A stretch of DNA of 64,000 nucleotides from Oceanospirillum sp048264105 (GTDB taxonomy: Bacteria > Pseudomonadota > Gammaproteobacteria > Pseudomonadales > Halomonadaceae), in contig JBLXDJ010000004.1 in NCBI GenBank assembly GCA_048264105.1, positions 62,001 through 126,000 on the forward strand. Reading direction: 5' to 3'. Positions 1 to 9,180 of this stretch are shown in pieces (the stretch's first letter is position 1; the number at the start of each line of letters is the position of its first letter). The position numbers were made by a program, and so were the translations under genes. The notes beneath the pieces are model-generated. The model ran no database searches, was not told the origin of the DNA, and was given only the letters and a program-made list of their open reading frames with translations.

Positions 1-52
1 CGCCCTGTGGCTGGATATCCGCAAGCGGGCGATACCCAAAGCGGAGCTGTAA
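1..52 (+). CDS. C-terminal end of a gene that begins before the window
   Basis: An open frame from base 2 ends at a TAA at 50-52 and encodes a basic 16-residue tail (ALWLDIRKRAIPKAEL). Only the tail is present, so no family can be named. It is called coding because it is open to the window edge and is followed by a gap of about 150 bases before the next gene on the same strand. Confidence 0.4.
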   Translation, partial: ALWLDIRKRAIPKAEL

Positions 53-206
53 ATCAGGCTATTTAGGTAGCCTATCCAATAATGTCGAAATATACTCAAT
101 CTCTGAAAGGGCGGGTTCGGTTAGGTTTGCCTGCCATTATGCTGAACTCAGCAATCAGAAGGGATTATCTGGCTGTTTAGTGCTAACGCTTAGATTGATA
201 ATTCCT

Positions 207-2351
207 ATGACCGAAAGACACTCTTCTGTATCTCTGATCGACTATCTGGATAGTAAAATACGATACGAGCTTATTCAGCGTTTTGTCTGGCTCTACGTCT
301 TGGTCATGAGTATTCCCTACAGTTTGATGCTGTACCGGAATCTGGTTGTCGATTTCAATCTCTTTACTCCTGCTGTCCTCACCTTCGCTTATCTTATTGT
401 GATCTTAGCCGCCTGCAGGGTTATTCCTGTCAGCCTTAAAGCCCTTGTTCGTATCGTTGGAATCAGTATCTGGGCTATGGGAGCGGTCATTGCTGTCCGT
501 AATGCCAATATGGCGTTTACATTGGTCTTTGCTGTTTTAGGTGCGCTGCTTTTTAGCATGACGATGTCTAAAACCAGAGCGATTTATCTGGTTGCGTTGA
601 TGCCTCAAAGTGCTGTTTTGCTGGATATGCTTTACTTCAAAGCTGATTTGGCAATTTTTGTCATTGCAACAGCGGTCTCTTTTAGCGGTTTGGTCGTGGC
701 GTATCTGATCGGTGCTGTTGTTGATTTGCTGAGCAGCAACAGCATTGCGCTTAAAGATACTCTGCAGCAAAGAGATGCACTGAACCAGAAGCTTGAAGGC
801 ATACTGGAACAGCAGAAAAATATGTTTGCGGTGATAGGGCATGAACTCAGAACGCCACTGGCATCCATCGAAATGGTTACACGGGATAGCAGGATGCCGG
901 ATGCTGAGAAAATCCCCCTTATTGCAGACATCTCCGGAAGCTTGCTGTTGGTTCTGGAAGATCTCAGAACGGTTATTTCACCGGAGCATAAAAGATCGAT
1001 AGAGAAGGTTTCCGGCAACCCGGTCGCTGTGATCGATCAGGCCGTTGCACCCTTGTCACTTTTGCTGGAAAAGTACGACAAGCAGTTACACCTCAATCTG
1101 GATGAGCAGTGCTCAACTTCTTGCTGCTTTAAAGTTCAGGCATTACGCCAGTTAACCACTAACCTGACCAAGAATTCAGCAATACATTCTGCCGGGCAGA
1201 ATATCTGGATCTCACTGCAGCTGACAGAATCGGACGGCGACAACCTGGGTATGGTTCTGACGGTAGAAGATGATGGGCGCGGGATTCCTGAGGATCAGGT
1301 TGCTGATTTGTTTGGTGCCTTTAAGCAAGGGGATACGGATCAGGATGGTAGTGGACTAGGCTTGTTTATTGCCAAAGGCTTAGCTGAAGAGCTGGAAGGC
1401 GATCTCAGTTATCAGCCCAGTCAATATGGCGGAGCCTGCTTCAGGCTGAGCTTCAAAATTCAGACCTTACAGCCAGAGCATTCAGAGTTTGATCTGACTG
1501 ATCCTCAGATATTGAGGGACAAGCGGATTCTTTTTGCTGAAGATAACGCGATGTTAAGGTCGTTGACGGAGAACATTCTGACGGATGCAGGCGCTTCGGT
1601 TGTAGCCTGTGCTGATGGCCAGCAAGCACTGGAGTCCTATCAGGAGGGTGACTTTGATCTGATTCTGACCGATATCTTTATGCCTGAGATAGATGGTTGT
1701 GAACTCACCAGGCGATTGCGGGCAGAGGGGTGCCAGTTGCCCATTATTGGCATCTCTGCCGCAGTGATCGGGGAAGGAACCGATAAACTGATCACCGCAG
1801 GTGCTGACGGGGTTATTATGAAACCGATCAGTTTAAAGGCTCTGGTTTTATCTCTTGCGGGTAAGTCCACGCAATCAGAGAAAAGGGATGAAACCGCCAG
1901 CACTGATACTCCCCCTTCTTTTATGCAGACCGGTGAGGTTCTTTCTTATGGTGAGCGCTCTCATGAGGCGCTTGCTGATCTGCCTCTGACGGACTTAGAT
2001 ACGGCTTTGGCGCGCATGGGAATGGAGGAGGACGTCTTCGTTGACGTCTTTGACAGCTGGAAAGAAGGCATGGCCGAGTGTCTGAATGAGGTCGATGGAC
2101 TTCAGGATAGAGAAGAGATGACACCGGATATTCAGAAAAAGCTGCGTTTGCAGATCCATTCTATAAAGGGCATGTCCTCTGCGGTTGGAGCCAACCAGTT
2201 GCAGACCGTCGCAGCTGAAATTGAACATCAGCTGTCTCAGCCTGATGTCGATCCGGATTGTCTGAAGTCTGATCTTCGGCATCTGAAGCAACTTTACAGC
2301 CTCAGTCTTCAGGAAATCAGTACCAGCCTTCAGCAAAACGCATCATCATAG
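207..2351 (+). CDS. Hybrid sensor histidine kinase with receiver and HPt domains
   Basis: A membrane-bound phosphorelay kinase. The first ~175 residues form about six hydrophobic segments with no large periplasmic domain. A HisKA box follows (GHELRTPLAS, phospho-His near residue 212), then a HATPase_c domain (DDGRGIPED, GSGLGLFIAKGL), a receiver (LTDIFMPEIDG, with the phospho-Asp) and a C-terminal HPt domain (IHSIKGMSSAVGA, with the phospho-His). This is the order of BarA-type hybrid kinases, but the sensor region differs and the signal is unknown. No response-regulator gene is adjacent, so the output partner is probably elsewhere. The start is uncertain: ATG 207 is preferred, GTG 180 is in frame, and neither has a strong ribosome binding site. 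Confidence 0.85.
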   Translation: MTERHSSVSLIDYLDSKIRYELIQRFVWLYVLVMSIPYSLMLYRNLVVDFNLFTPAVLTFAYLIVILAACRVIPVSLKALVRIVGISIWAMGAVIAVRNANMAFTLVFAVLGALLFSMTMSKTRAIYLVALMPQSAVLLDMLYFKADLAIFVIATAVSFSGLVVAYLIGAVVDLLSSNSIALKDTLQQRDALNQKLEGILEQQKNMFAVIGHELRTPLASIEMVTRDSRMPDAEKIPLIADISGSLLLVLEDLRTVISPEHKRSIEKVSGNPVAVIDQAVAPLSLLLEKYDKQLHLNLDEQCSTSCCFKVQALRQLTTNLTKNSAIHSAGQNIWISLQLTESDGDNLGMVLTVEDDGRGIPEDQVADLFGAFKQGDTDQDGSGLGLFIAKGLAEELEGDLSYQPSQYGGACFRLSFKIQTLQPEHSEFDLTDPQILRDKRILFAEDNAMLRSLTENILTDAGASVVACADGQQALESYQEGDFDLILTDIFMPEIDGCELTRRLRAEGCQLPIIGISAAVIGEGTDKLITAGADGVIMKPISLKALVLSLAGKSTQSEKRDETASTDTPPSFMQTGEVLSYGERSHEALADLPLTDLDTALARMGMEEDVFVDVFDSWKEGMAECLNEVDGLQDREEMTPDIQKKLRLQIHSIKGMSSAVGANQLQTVAAEIEHQLSQPDVDPDCLKSDLRHLKQLYSLSLQEISTSLQQNASS

Positions 2352-2462
2352 TTTGATCTTGTGAATTGACTTGTCGCTTATAGGGCGTATCGTACGCACC
2401 GCTGGTGGTTCAGAGTGTTCTGAGCTGCCGGTTAAAGATAAACAGCGATAAGGAGCACTCAG

Positions 2463-2873
2463 GTGTTACAAATATCCAATGCCGTTTCCATTCCCGATGA
2501 GGAGCTGGAACTGCAGGCCATACGGGCGCAGGGCGCTGGTGGTCAGAATGTGAATAAGGTGTCGTCGGCGATTCACCTGCGATTTGATATTGCCGGTTCC
2601 AGTCTGCCGGAGTTCTACAAAGAACGCCTGCTGGCGCTGAAAGACAGTCGCATCAGTAAAGAAGGTGTACTGGTGATTAAAGCGCAGCAGTTCCGCACTC
2701 AGGAAAAGAACCGGGAAGATGCATTACAGCGACTCAAGACGCTGATTCTGGATGCGACCAAGGTTCAGAAAACCCGACGCCCAACCAAGCCCAGCCGTAA
2801 CTCTCAGAAGAAACGGATGGATAAAAAGAACCAGCGGGGACAGATTAAATCTCTGCGCGGAAAGGTGATGTGA
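2463..2873 (+). CDS. arfB: Alternative ribosome-rescue peptidyl-tRNA hydrolase ArfB (YaeJ)
   Basis: Releases peptides from ribosomes stalled on truncated mRNA. The release-factor GGQ motif is present near residue 27 (AGGQNVNKVSSAIHLRF). The last ~35 residues are rich in Lys and Arg (KTRRPTKPSRNSQKKR), which in ArfB forms the tail that enters the empty mRNA channel. The length of 136 residues is normal for the family (about 140). A GTG start at 2463 is preceded by AAGGAG nine bases upstream. It is a single gene facing the deaminase gene across a shared terminator. Confidence 0.92.
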   Translation: MLQISNAVSIPDEELELQAIRAQGAGGQNVNKVSSAIHLRFDIAGSSLPEFYKERLLALKDSRISKEGVLVIKAQQFRTQEKNREDALQRLKTLILDATKVQKTRRPTKPSRNSQKKRMDKKNQRGQIKSLRGKVM

Positions 2874-2996
2874 TGAGCGTTTTGAATAGGATAGGCAGTA
2901 AGAGAATGATGACAATAATGAACAGATCCAGAAGAAAACCGCATCAAAACTTCGGCCTCAGTCGGCGACTTGTTACTCAATCCCTTCTGATAAAAG

Positions 2997-3048
2997 AAAA
3001 AGGGCTACCGAATACACTGCAAAGCAGTTTATCCGCTAGCCCTTTTTT
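2997..3048. terminator. Bidirectional terminator between arfB and the deaminase gene
   Basis: AAAAAGGGCTA at 2997-3007 pairs with TAGCCCTTTTTT at 3037-3048, giving A-stem-T symmetry that can stop transcription from both convergent genes. Confidence 0.8.
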
Positions 3049-3073
3049 ATAAGCTGACGTTTCTGATATTCGG

Positions 3074-4114
3074 TTAGCTGAACTCAGCCACGACACGATC
3101 CAGCTCTGCCAACAGCTCCTTCTTACGGGCTTCTTCTGCCCAGCTGCCTTCGATACTGTTTCGGGTCAGGGTGATGATCTCCTCTGCGCTCAGGCCAACC
3201 GCCTGCTGCAGCTGTATCAGGTTTTCATTCATATAGCCGCCAAAATAAGCCGGATCATCGGAGTTGATGGTGGCTTTCAGACCCGCTTGCAGCATGGTGG
3301 GAATCGGGTGATCGGTCAGGTCTTTGACCACCTGCAGTTTCAGGTTCGACAGCGGACACACCGTCAGCACCATCTGTGAATCCCGCAGACGTTCGATCAG
3401 GGCGTCATCTTCCAGCGAGCGGTTACCGTGATCAACCCGATCCACCTGCAGCAGATCCAGCGCCTGCCAGACATAATCTGCCGGGCCCTCTTCACCGGCG
3501 TGGGCGGTGATTTTCAGACCCAGATCACGACAGGCAGCAAATACCCCCTGAAACTTCTCCGGCGGGTGTCCCATCTCAGAGGAATCCAGACCAACTCCGT
3601 AGATCTCATCCAGATAAGGTTTGGCCAGTTCCAGTGTTTCATAGGCGCTGTCTTCCGACAGGTGGCGCAGGAAGGACATGATCAGACGATAGCTGATGCC
3701 GTTCTGGCTGCGGGCTTCTTTCAGCGCCTGCAGAATACCGCCAATCTGGGTGGCAAAGTCGATGCCGCGCTCAAGGTGCCCCTGCGGGTCCCAGAAGATC
3801 TCCACATGGCGTACATTCTGGCTGTGAACCTTATCCAGATAGGCGCGGGTCAGGTCGTAGTAATCCTGACGGGTCTGCAGTACGTTCATCCCCTGATAGT
3901 AGAGATCCAGAAACTCCTGCAGGTTGTTGAACTGGTAGGCTTCTTTGAGGGCTTCAACGGAGTCGTAGCTCAGGGTGATGCCGTTACGCTTGGCGATGGC
4001 GAACATCAGTTCCGGCTCAAAAGAACCTTCAATGTGCAGGTGCAGCTCTGCCTTGGGCAGAGCCTGAATCAGGGCGTTCAGGTCAGTGGCAGAAGCCGTC
4101 TGGGTATGTGTCAT
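3074..4114 (-). CDS. Adenosine deaminase family protein, probably an adenine deaminase
   Basis: A metal-dependent amidohydrolase of COG1816. Visible motifs are HLHIEGS (metal ligands, near residue 25), HAGEEGP, the GLDSSEMGHPP loop and the NSDDPAYFGG segment with the catalytic Asp. The length of 346 residues is typical. The SSE-x-GHPP loop and overall sequence are closest to the Pseudomonas protein characterised as an adenine deaminase rather than to E. coli Add (from memory), so adenine is the likely substrate. ATG 4114 is preferred because GGAG lies six bases upstream; an in-frame GTG at 4126 lacks such a site. Confidence 0.85.
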   Translation of the reverse strand: MTHTQTASATDLNALIQALPKAELHLHIEGSFEPELMFAIAKRNGITLSYDSVEALKEAYQFNNLQEFLDLYYQGMNVLQTRQDYYDLTRAYLDKVHSQNVRHVEIFWDPQGHLERGIDFATQIGGILQALKEARSQNGISYRLIMSFLRHLSEDSAYETLELAKPYLDEIYGVGLDSSEMGHPPEKFQGVFAACRDLGLKITAHAGEEGPADYVWQALDLLQVDRVDHGNRSLEDDALIERLRDSQMVLTVCPLSNLKLQVVKDLTDHPIPTMLQAGLKATINSDDPAYFGGYMNENLIQLQQAVGLSAEEIITLTRNSIEGSWAEEARKKELLAELDRVVAEFS

Positions 4115-4291
4115 CACTTTCTCCACTTTCGATTATCTACGCTCTACTATCTGTTATCAGCACTCGGCTATCAGTACTCGACCACCCGCTCTTCACTCTT
4201 AAAGTCGGTGCGGGGGCGGCCATTCTAGCGAATCCCACTATGTTTTTCCGACGGATTATTAATCACCGCTTCTTCATCAATATTACGTCTT

Positions 4292-5293
4292 CTAATCATC
4301 ACTACGGGCCGCATCTCTTACCGGTTTAAACCAGAGTTCAGGCCGGTCGAGCGGTGTTTTCGGGTGCAGTGTCGGCCCCTGTAGTTTGATCAGGGTGTAA
4401 TCGGTATTGTTGAGCAGGTTCAGTGCTTTTTTCAGCTCCGGTCGGTTCTGAATATAGCGGTCGAAGCTGCCATCAGCGACAGCCCGTTCAAGACCGGTAC
4501 GTACCCGTTCGGCCACTTCCAGCCGGTCAGGGGGCACAAAAAAGTAGATCGGGCTGACGTACTGCAGCACCAGTCCATCCTGCAGTTTCAGATCCTGACT
4601 CAGACTCAGTTCCATCTCCAGCCAGACCTCGGCGATGCTGCGGGGGAAGAAATCCACCCGGTTCATCGCCAGCATACGGAACAGGCCGACATATTCGGTA
4701 TGGGTTCTGACCGGAATGGCGTTATTGCGCAGAATATCCACATCCGGCCAGCCATTACCCTGAATCATCACATGGCGGCGCAACTCGTCCAGCGTATCAA
4801 CATCTTTCAGTTCCAGATGGCGTTTTTTGTTAATCAGCAGCACCCGATAACCCAATAGCCCTTTCATAAGAGGAATGCGGATCGGCAGCGTACGCAGCTC
4901 CCGCATTTTGCTGGTCATGCCCCAGGTGATATCCAACCGGTTATGGCTGACCATCATAAAGGAGCGTTCCTGATTGATCGGGTTCTCACTGGCGATCAGC
5001 TTATAAGGGCCATACTCCGCTTCTGTTTTATCCAATGCCAGACGCAGTAAGCCGACAAAATATCCCGAACGCTGATCCTTCGAGTGATCCGGTTGGCGGT
5101 GTCTTAAGGTCAGAACGGTGGGGGCGTTGCTTGCGTCGTGAGCCGTCAGGGCATTGTCAGCGCCGTTGGCGTTGATACCCGGATGATCTGAAGCTGCCTG
5201 TGCAACCGGCAGGCCGGTCAGAAGAGCGATGAGATAAATGAGTGGGATTATCGTCGCGGTAACCCATCCATCTGGTTTACTGAGGATATGCAC
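4292..5293 (-). CDS. Periplasmic solute-binding protein, family 3-like
   Basis: The N-terminus has a hydrophobic stretch ending LLTGLPVAQAAS, consistent with a signal peptide. The rest resembles bacterial extracellular solute-binding family 3 proteins that stand alone without an ABC permease: TLRHRQPDHSKD near the start, DITWGMTSKMRE in the middle, and a C-terminal half with VLQYVSPIYFFVPP. No permease or ATPase is nearby, so it may feed a sensor rather than a transporter (inference). The GTG start at 5293 has GGAG eight bases upstream. The ligand is unknown. Confidence 0.65.
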   Translation of the reverse strand: MHILSKPDGWVTATIIPLIYLIALLTGLPVAQAASDHPGINANGADNALTAHDASNAPTVLTLRHRQPDHSKDQRSGYFVGLLRLALDKTEAEYGPYKLIASENPINQERSFMMVSHNRLDITWGMTSKMRELRTLPIRIPLMKGLLGYRVLLINKKRHLELKDVDTLDELRRHVMIQGNGWPDVDILRNNAIPVRTHTEYVGLFRMLAMNRVDFFPRSIAEVWLEMELSLSQDLKLQDGLVLQYVSPIYFFVPPDRLEVAERVRTGLERAVADGSFDRYIQNRPELKKALNLLNNTDYTLIKLQGPTLHPKTPLDRPELWFKPVRDAARSDD

Positions 5294-5347
5294 TATTCAA
5301 ACTCCGGGTCACTTGGCTGGGGTTGTACGCCGTTTCTGTTATGTATG

Positions 5348-5447
5348 TTTTTTCGGGGTTACGTGTCTTTTCGGGATTCGGTGTCTTTTCAAGATTCCGG
5401 GACTTTTTGAGAATCTATGTCTTTTCAAGAGTATAGATATCTTTTTT
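5348..5447. repeat. Degenerate tandem repeat of about 18-20 bp in the leader of the binding-protein gene
   Basis: TCTTTTC followed by GGGATT, AAGATT or AAGAGT recurs at about 5366, 5384 and 5420, with weaker copies at 5348, 5404 and 5440. It fills much of the 375-base gap 5294-5668 and lies just upstream of the minus-strand gene that starts at 5293. Function unknown. Confidence 0.5.
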
Positions 5448-5561
5448 GTATGTGAATCCACTTAATTAAAGCTTTGCGGATTAACTGGGGTTTTCAACCT
5501 TGGTCGCAAAGACATAGGTCTGATTGCGACCCGTTGGTCATTTTCTTATTCTTGCCCGCTG

Positions 5562-5577
5562 CCTACCGAACGGTAGG
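5562..5577. promoter_or_regulatory. Perfect 16-bp palindrome upstream of the DUF3360 gene
   Basis: CCTACCGAACGGTAGG is a perfect inverted repeat. ACCG-NN-CGGT cores are common in TetR-family operators (family knowledge). It sits about 90 bases before the carrier start codon. No TetR gene is in the window. Confidence 0.45.
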
Positions 5578-5668
5578 AGATAACAGGTTGTCACGGAAGA
5601 GTTTTTAACCTGATTATGCTTGCGTGCAAGCACTGTCATTTTTTACAAACACAACAAAGAAGATCCCG

Positions 5669-7180
5669 ATGACACATTCTGTACACTCTGAGTCAGAGTC
5701 TAAAAATAAAACCGCAGACCCGTGTTACCGCTCTCAGCGTAAACCGAGTAAAAGTTTTTCCTCCCGTGCGGAATATCTTGAGCACGAACTGACCATTATG
5801 AATCCCAAGCGTTGGGGTCTGAATCTTCCTTTCCGTGATTACCACTTCGAGATGGAAGATTTTGTACCGGCGCTGGCGGCGACTATCGGCAAGATTGTGA
5901 TGGTAGCAGCGGTTGTTGCTGCATTTGCTGGCCCAATGGGTTTATCCCCGGAATTTGTGATTGAAAACGTCCGTTTTGAGATGCTGATCGCGGCGCTGCT
6001 GTTCGTGATTCTGTTCTCCGGCATTTTTAATCCCAACGCGAATCTGGCCGGAACACACGGCCCTATGATTCCTATGATTCCGCTGATTGTTGCCTCCGGC
6101 GGTCACCCGATGGCGCTGGGTGTCATGGTGGGTTTGCTGGGGCTTTTCCTCAGTATTACCAAAGGCGGCAGTAAGCTGATGGTGCTGACCGGCGAAGGGG
6201 TGCGGGGTGGTCTTCTGATCTATCTCGGTGCCGTGGGTATGATCAGTCAGGTTAATGCCTTGTTTGACTGGGCCACAGGTATGGATATGGGCTATGTCGC
6301 CTTTGCGGTGATTCTGTCGACCGTACTGATGTACGCCTTTCTGGCCCGTATTCAGATGCGTTGGTTGTCGATCCCACTGGGTTCCGGCCTTGCCATGGTG
6401 ATCGCACTGGCTCTGGGTGCACCTTTTGAATTTGTCACTGAGCCGGGTATCCCGAATCTGAGCCCGTCTTACTGGTGGGGTGAAGATACCGGCTGGCAGA
6501 TGGGCTGGCCTGAGCTGCATCACTTTATCGCCGTAGCACCTTTTGCTGTGCTGGCGGTTGCGATGTGGTCACCGGATTTTCTGGGTCACCGTGTATTCCA
6601 GGAACTGAACTACCCGAAAAAAGCTGAAAAAGTGCTGATGAACGTCGACGACACCATGGCGGTTGCGTCTCTGCGTCAGATGGTGGGCAGCACCATGGGT
6701 GGTGGTAACCTGGCGTCTTCATGGGGTACTTATATGATCCCGGCGGCTATCGCCAAACGTCCGATTCCCGCCGGTGCGGTGATGACCGGTGTGCTCTGTG
6801 TGGTTGCCGCGCTTTGGGGGTATCCGATGGATCTGGCGGTATGGCCACCGGTACTGCGTGTTGCCCTGCTGGTGGGTGTATTCCTGCCGCTGCTGGAAGC
6901 CGGTATGCAGATGACCCGTGATTCCAAGACCTCTCAGTCTGCGGGTATCGTGATGTTTGCGTCTGCCTTTGTGAATCCGGTATTTGGCTGGTCCCTGACC
7001 ATGATGCTGGATAACCTGGGGCTGATCGGCGACAAAGAGCGTGGTCGTGAACTGCGCCACACCGACCGCTGGATCATTCCGTGCATCACCTTTGTGATTC
7101 TCTGCATCGTGATGGCAGCTGTGGGTATGCTGCCGGGTATTCCTCCAATGGTGGAATCCTTCCGCGAGGTAGCGGGGTAA
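5669..7180 (+). CDS. Multi-pass membrane carrier, DUF3360 family
   Basis: An integral membrane protein of about 503 residues with ten or more hydrophobic segments. A hydrophilic N-terminal ~60 residues ends in EYLEHELTIMNPKRWG. Conserved-looking segments are FNPNANLAGTHGPMIPMIPL, GGSKLMVLTGEGVRGG and GSTMGGGNLASSWGTYMIP. These match my memory of DUF3360 proteins of Vibrio and relatives, which resemble SulP/NCS2-type carriers. The substrate is unknown. ATG 5669 is chosen, giving MTHSVHSES; an upstream in-frame GTG at 5624 is less likely. A strong terminator follows. A palindromic candidate operator lies at 5562-5577. Confidence 0.75.
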   Translation: MTHSVHSESESKNKTADPCYRSQRKPSKSFSSRAEYLEHELTIMNPKRWGLNLPFRDYHFEMEDFVPALAATIGKIVMVAAVVAAFAGPMGLSPEFVIENVRFEMLIAALLFVILFSGIFNPNANLAGTHGPMIPMIPLIVASGGHPMALGVMVGLLGLFLSITKGGSKLMVLTGEGVRGGLLIYLGAVGMISQVNALFDWATGMDMGYVAFAVILSTVLMYAFLARIQMRWLSIPLGSGLAMVIALALGAPFEFVTEPGIPNLSPSYWWGEDTGWQMGWPELHHFIAVAPFAVLAVAMWSPDFLGHRVFQELNYPKKAEKVLMNVDDTMAVASLRQMVGSTMGGGNLASSWGTYMIPAAIAKRPIPAGAVMTGVLCVVAALWGYPMDLAVWPPVLRVALLVGVFLPLLEAGMQMTRDSKTSQSAGIVMFASAFVNPVFGWSLTMMLDNLGLIGDKERGRELRHTDRWIIPCITFVILCIVMAAVGMLPGIPPMVESFREVAG

Positions 7181-7203
7181 GCACTAACGCTACCCTGATA
7201 CTG

Positions 7204-7232
7204 AAAAAGGCAGCCTGCGGGCTGCCTTTTTT
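7204..7232 (+). terminator. Rho-independent terminator after the DUF3360 gene
   Basis: GGCAGCC (7209-7215), loop TGCG, GGCTGCC (7220-7226), then six T. Confidence 0.85.
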
Positions 7233-7393
7233 GGTTCTGGCTTTTTCCGCTCTGAATTTTTTCGATCTGCCTTTTCTGCTCCGGCTTTTAACCACCATTC
7301 TGTTTATCCCCTGAGCAATTTTGTACAAAAAAACGGCGGCGGTCTGAGGTACACTCGGAACTCCCTTATTGATTAGCCAGAATCCTGATCGAA

Positions 7394-8230
7394 ATGAAGC
7401 CTGTTGTGGAGAAAGAGCGTGCCGTATTCAATACCGCCGAAGAACTGGGCGGTATTGAGCTTCTGGACGCCCGCTATAAAAAGCAGAATTTCTCCCGCCA
7501 CAGCCATGAGGGCTTCACCTTCGGCGTGATTCAGGAAGGTGCCCAGTGCTTTTACCGTACCGGCGGTAACCATATCGCCCCTCAGGACAGCATTATTCTG
7601 GTGAATGCCGATGAGGTGCATACCGGCCATTCAGCGGTTGAAGGCGGCTGGGCATACAAGGCGATGTATCCGCTGCCGGAACAGCTGAACCGCGTTTGTG
7701 CCGAGTTGGGGAGCTTCAAAGACCGTACACCTTATTTCCCCGAGCCTGTGGTACATGATCCTGAGCTGGCCGCTCAGTTCCGGTTGCTGTTTGAGGTGCT
7801 GGAAACCTCCGATAACCGCCTGCTGAGGGAGAGCCTGATGTATGCCTTCCTCGTGCGCATGATTCATCGCCATGGCCGGTCTGATCTGCCGGAACCGCCA
7901 AAAAGTAAGGTTCAGTCTCAGCTGCAACGGGTGAAAATGTTTCTGGATGATTTTCCGGAAGCGGATATCTCCCTGGAAGAGCTGGCAAACGTGGCGGAAT
8001 TAAGTCCCTATCATCTGATACGTGCTTTCGGAAAAGCCTTTGGTCTGCCGCCCCACGCCTATCAGGTGCAGGCGCGTTTGCGCCTTGCCCGTCAGTTTCT
8101 CCGCAAAGGTCAGACACTGGCAGACGCTGCTCAAAACAGTGGTTTCCACGACCAGAGCCACCTGCACCGTCACTTTAAAAAAGCGATGGGTGTTACCCCC
8201 AAACAGTACCGGCAGAGCTTTGGTTTCTGA
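7394..8230 (+). CDS. AraC-family regulator with N-terminal cupin sensor
   Basis: A 278-residue activator-type protein. Residues ~20-110 form an AraC-binding cupin (NFSRHSHEGFTFGVIQEG, ILVNADEVHTGHS). Residues ~180-275 hold the two helix-turn-helix motifs (ISLEELANVAELSPYHLIRAFGK and TLADAAQNSGFHDQSHLHRHFKK). It is directly followed, about 110 bases on, by azlC and azlD on the same strand. This arrangement is common for AraC-controlled amino acid exporters, so it probably controls them (inference). Confidence 0.85.
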   Translation: MKPVVEKERAVFNTAEELGGIELLDARYKKQNFSRHSHEGFTFGVIQEGAQCFYRTGGNHIAPQDSIILVNADEVHTGHSAVEGGWAYKAMYPLPEQLNRVCAELGSFKDRTPYFPEPVVHDPELAAQFRLLFEVLETSDNRLLRESLMYAFLVRMIHRHGRSDLPEPPKSKVQSQLQRVKMFLDDFPEADISLEELANVAELSPYHLIRAFGKAFGLPPHAYQVQARLRLARQFLRKGQTLADAAQNSGFHDQSHLHRHFKKAMGVTPKQYRQSFGF

Positions 8231-8340
8231 TCTGACCACCGTTCCTGCTGAGCAATTTTATCCAAGTTTCCCGCCTTCAATTCTTCTAATCTCACGCCTC
8301 GTTTCTCATTCTTTCTGTTTTGGTGCGTTAAGAGGTTGTG

Positions 8341-9180
8341 ATGAATTCAGATACCTTCAGTCGGTTTAACCGATTTAACAGGCTCAGCCGGTTTACGAGG
8401 GGAGCGCTGGCGATGTCTCCCTTGTCTGTTGCGGTATTGCCCTGGGGCGTGCTGGTAGGATCGCTGGCTATTGATGCCGGTTTTACCCTTTTAGAGAGTC
8501 AGGCGCTATCCGCCATCCTGTTTGCCGGTGCCGCCCAGCTGGTGGTGATCGGTATGTTAAGTGGTGGCGCGGGTTTGCTGGCGCTTCTGGTGACGGTGTT
8601 TTTTATCACTTCCCGACATCTGCTCTATAGCGTATCGATGCGTCGTCGGATCAGCCCCTTGCCCCTGAGTTGGCGTCTGACACTGGGGTTTCTGCTCACC
8701 GATGAGCTGTTTGCGCTCTGCGCCAACGGGCAGGACTCTATAGAAAAAACGACGTCCGTAAAGGATGGGCAATCCGGGCCTGAGCCTGAGCCTGAGCCTG
8801 AATTTGAGTTTGATCGCTGGTTTGCGCTGGGAGCCGGGCTTAGCTTTTACATCATCTGGAATCTGGCAACCCTTGCGGGCATCTTGCTGGGCAATCATTT
8901 CCCGCAGATGGGCGAGTGGGGGCTGGAGTTTGCGGTTGCTGCCACCTTTATCGCCATTGTTGTGCCTCAGATCACCGGCTGGCCGGTGGCGATCTCTGTG
9001 CTTATCGCCTTGCTGCTCTCAGTGATGCTGCATCTGAATCGTATTCCGGGGGCTTTGGCGCTGGCAGCGTTAGGCGGGATGTGTGCTGGTTTTATGACGG
9101 AGCAGCTGCTGGAGAAACAACGGCCAGCCGGAACGGCAGATCGCTTTTCTGAGACTGCCTCAGAGGAGCCGACACCATGA
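8341..9180 (+). CDS. azlC: AzlC family branched-chain amino acid exporter, large subunit
   Basis: AzlC is the large inner-membrane subunit that works with AzlD to export branched-chain or related amino acids. Typical segments are MSPLSVAVLPWGVLVGSLAIDAGF, QALSAILFAGAAQLVVIGML and FFITSRHLLYSVSMRR. An unusual acidic hydrophilic insert with a PEPEPEPEFEF run occupies about residues 130-160, between membrane segments. ATG 8341 follows AGAGG; a GTG just before it is also in frame. Its last four bases overlap azlD (ATGA), so the two are translationally coupled. Confidence 0.85.
   Translation: MNSDTFSRFNRFNRLSRFTRGALAMSPLSVAVLPWGVLVGSLAIDAGFTLLESQALSAILFAGAAQLVVIGMLSGGAGLLALLVTVFFITSRHLLYSVSMRRRISPLPLSWRLTLGFLLTDELFALCANGQDSIEKTTSVKDGQSGPEPEPEPEFEFDRWFALGAGLSFYIIWNLATLAGILLGNHFPQMGEWGLEFAVAATFIAIVVPQITGWPVAISVLIALLLSVMLHLNRIPGALALAALGGMCAGFMTEQLLEKQRPAGTADRFSETASEEPTP

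Noticed and set aside
2870..3052. 60-codon frame after arfB
   Set aside because: It runs through the terminator stem and lacks a ribosome binding site.
3428..4228. Long plus-strand frame (266 codons) opposite the deaminase gene
   Set aside because: It is the antisense shadow of a clearly conserved gene and shows no domain or ribosome binding site.
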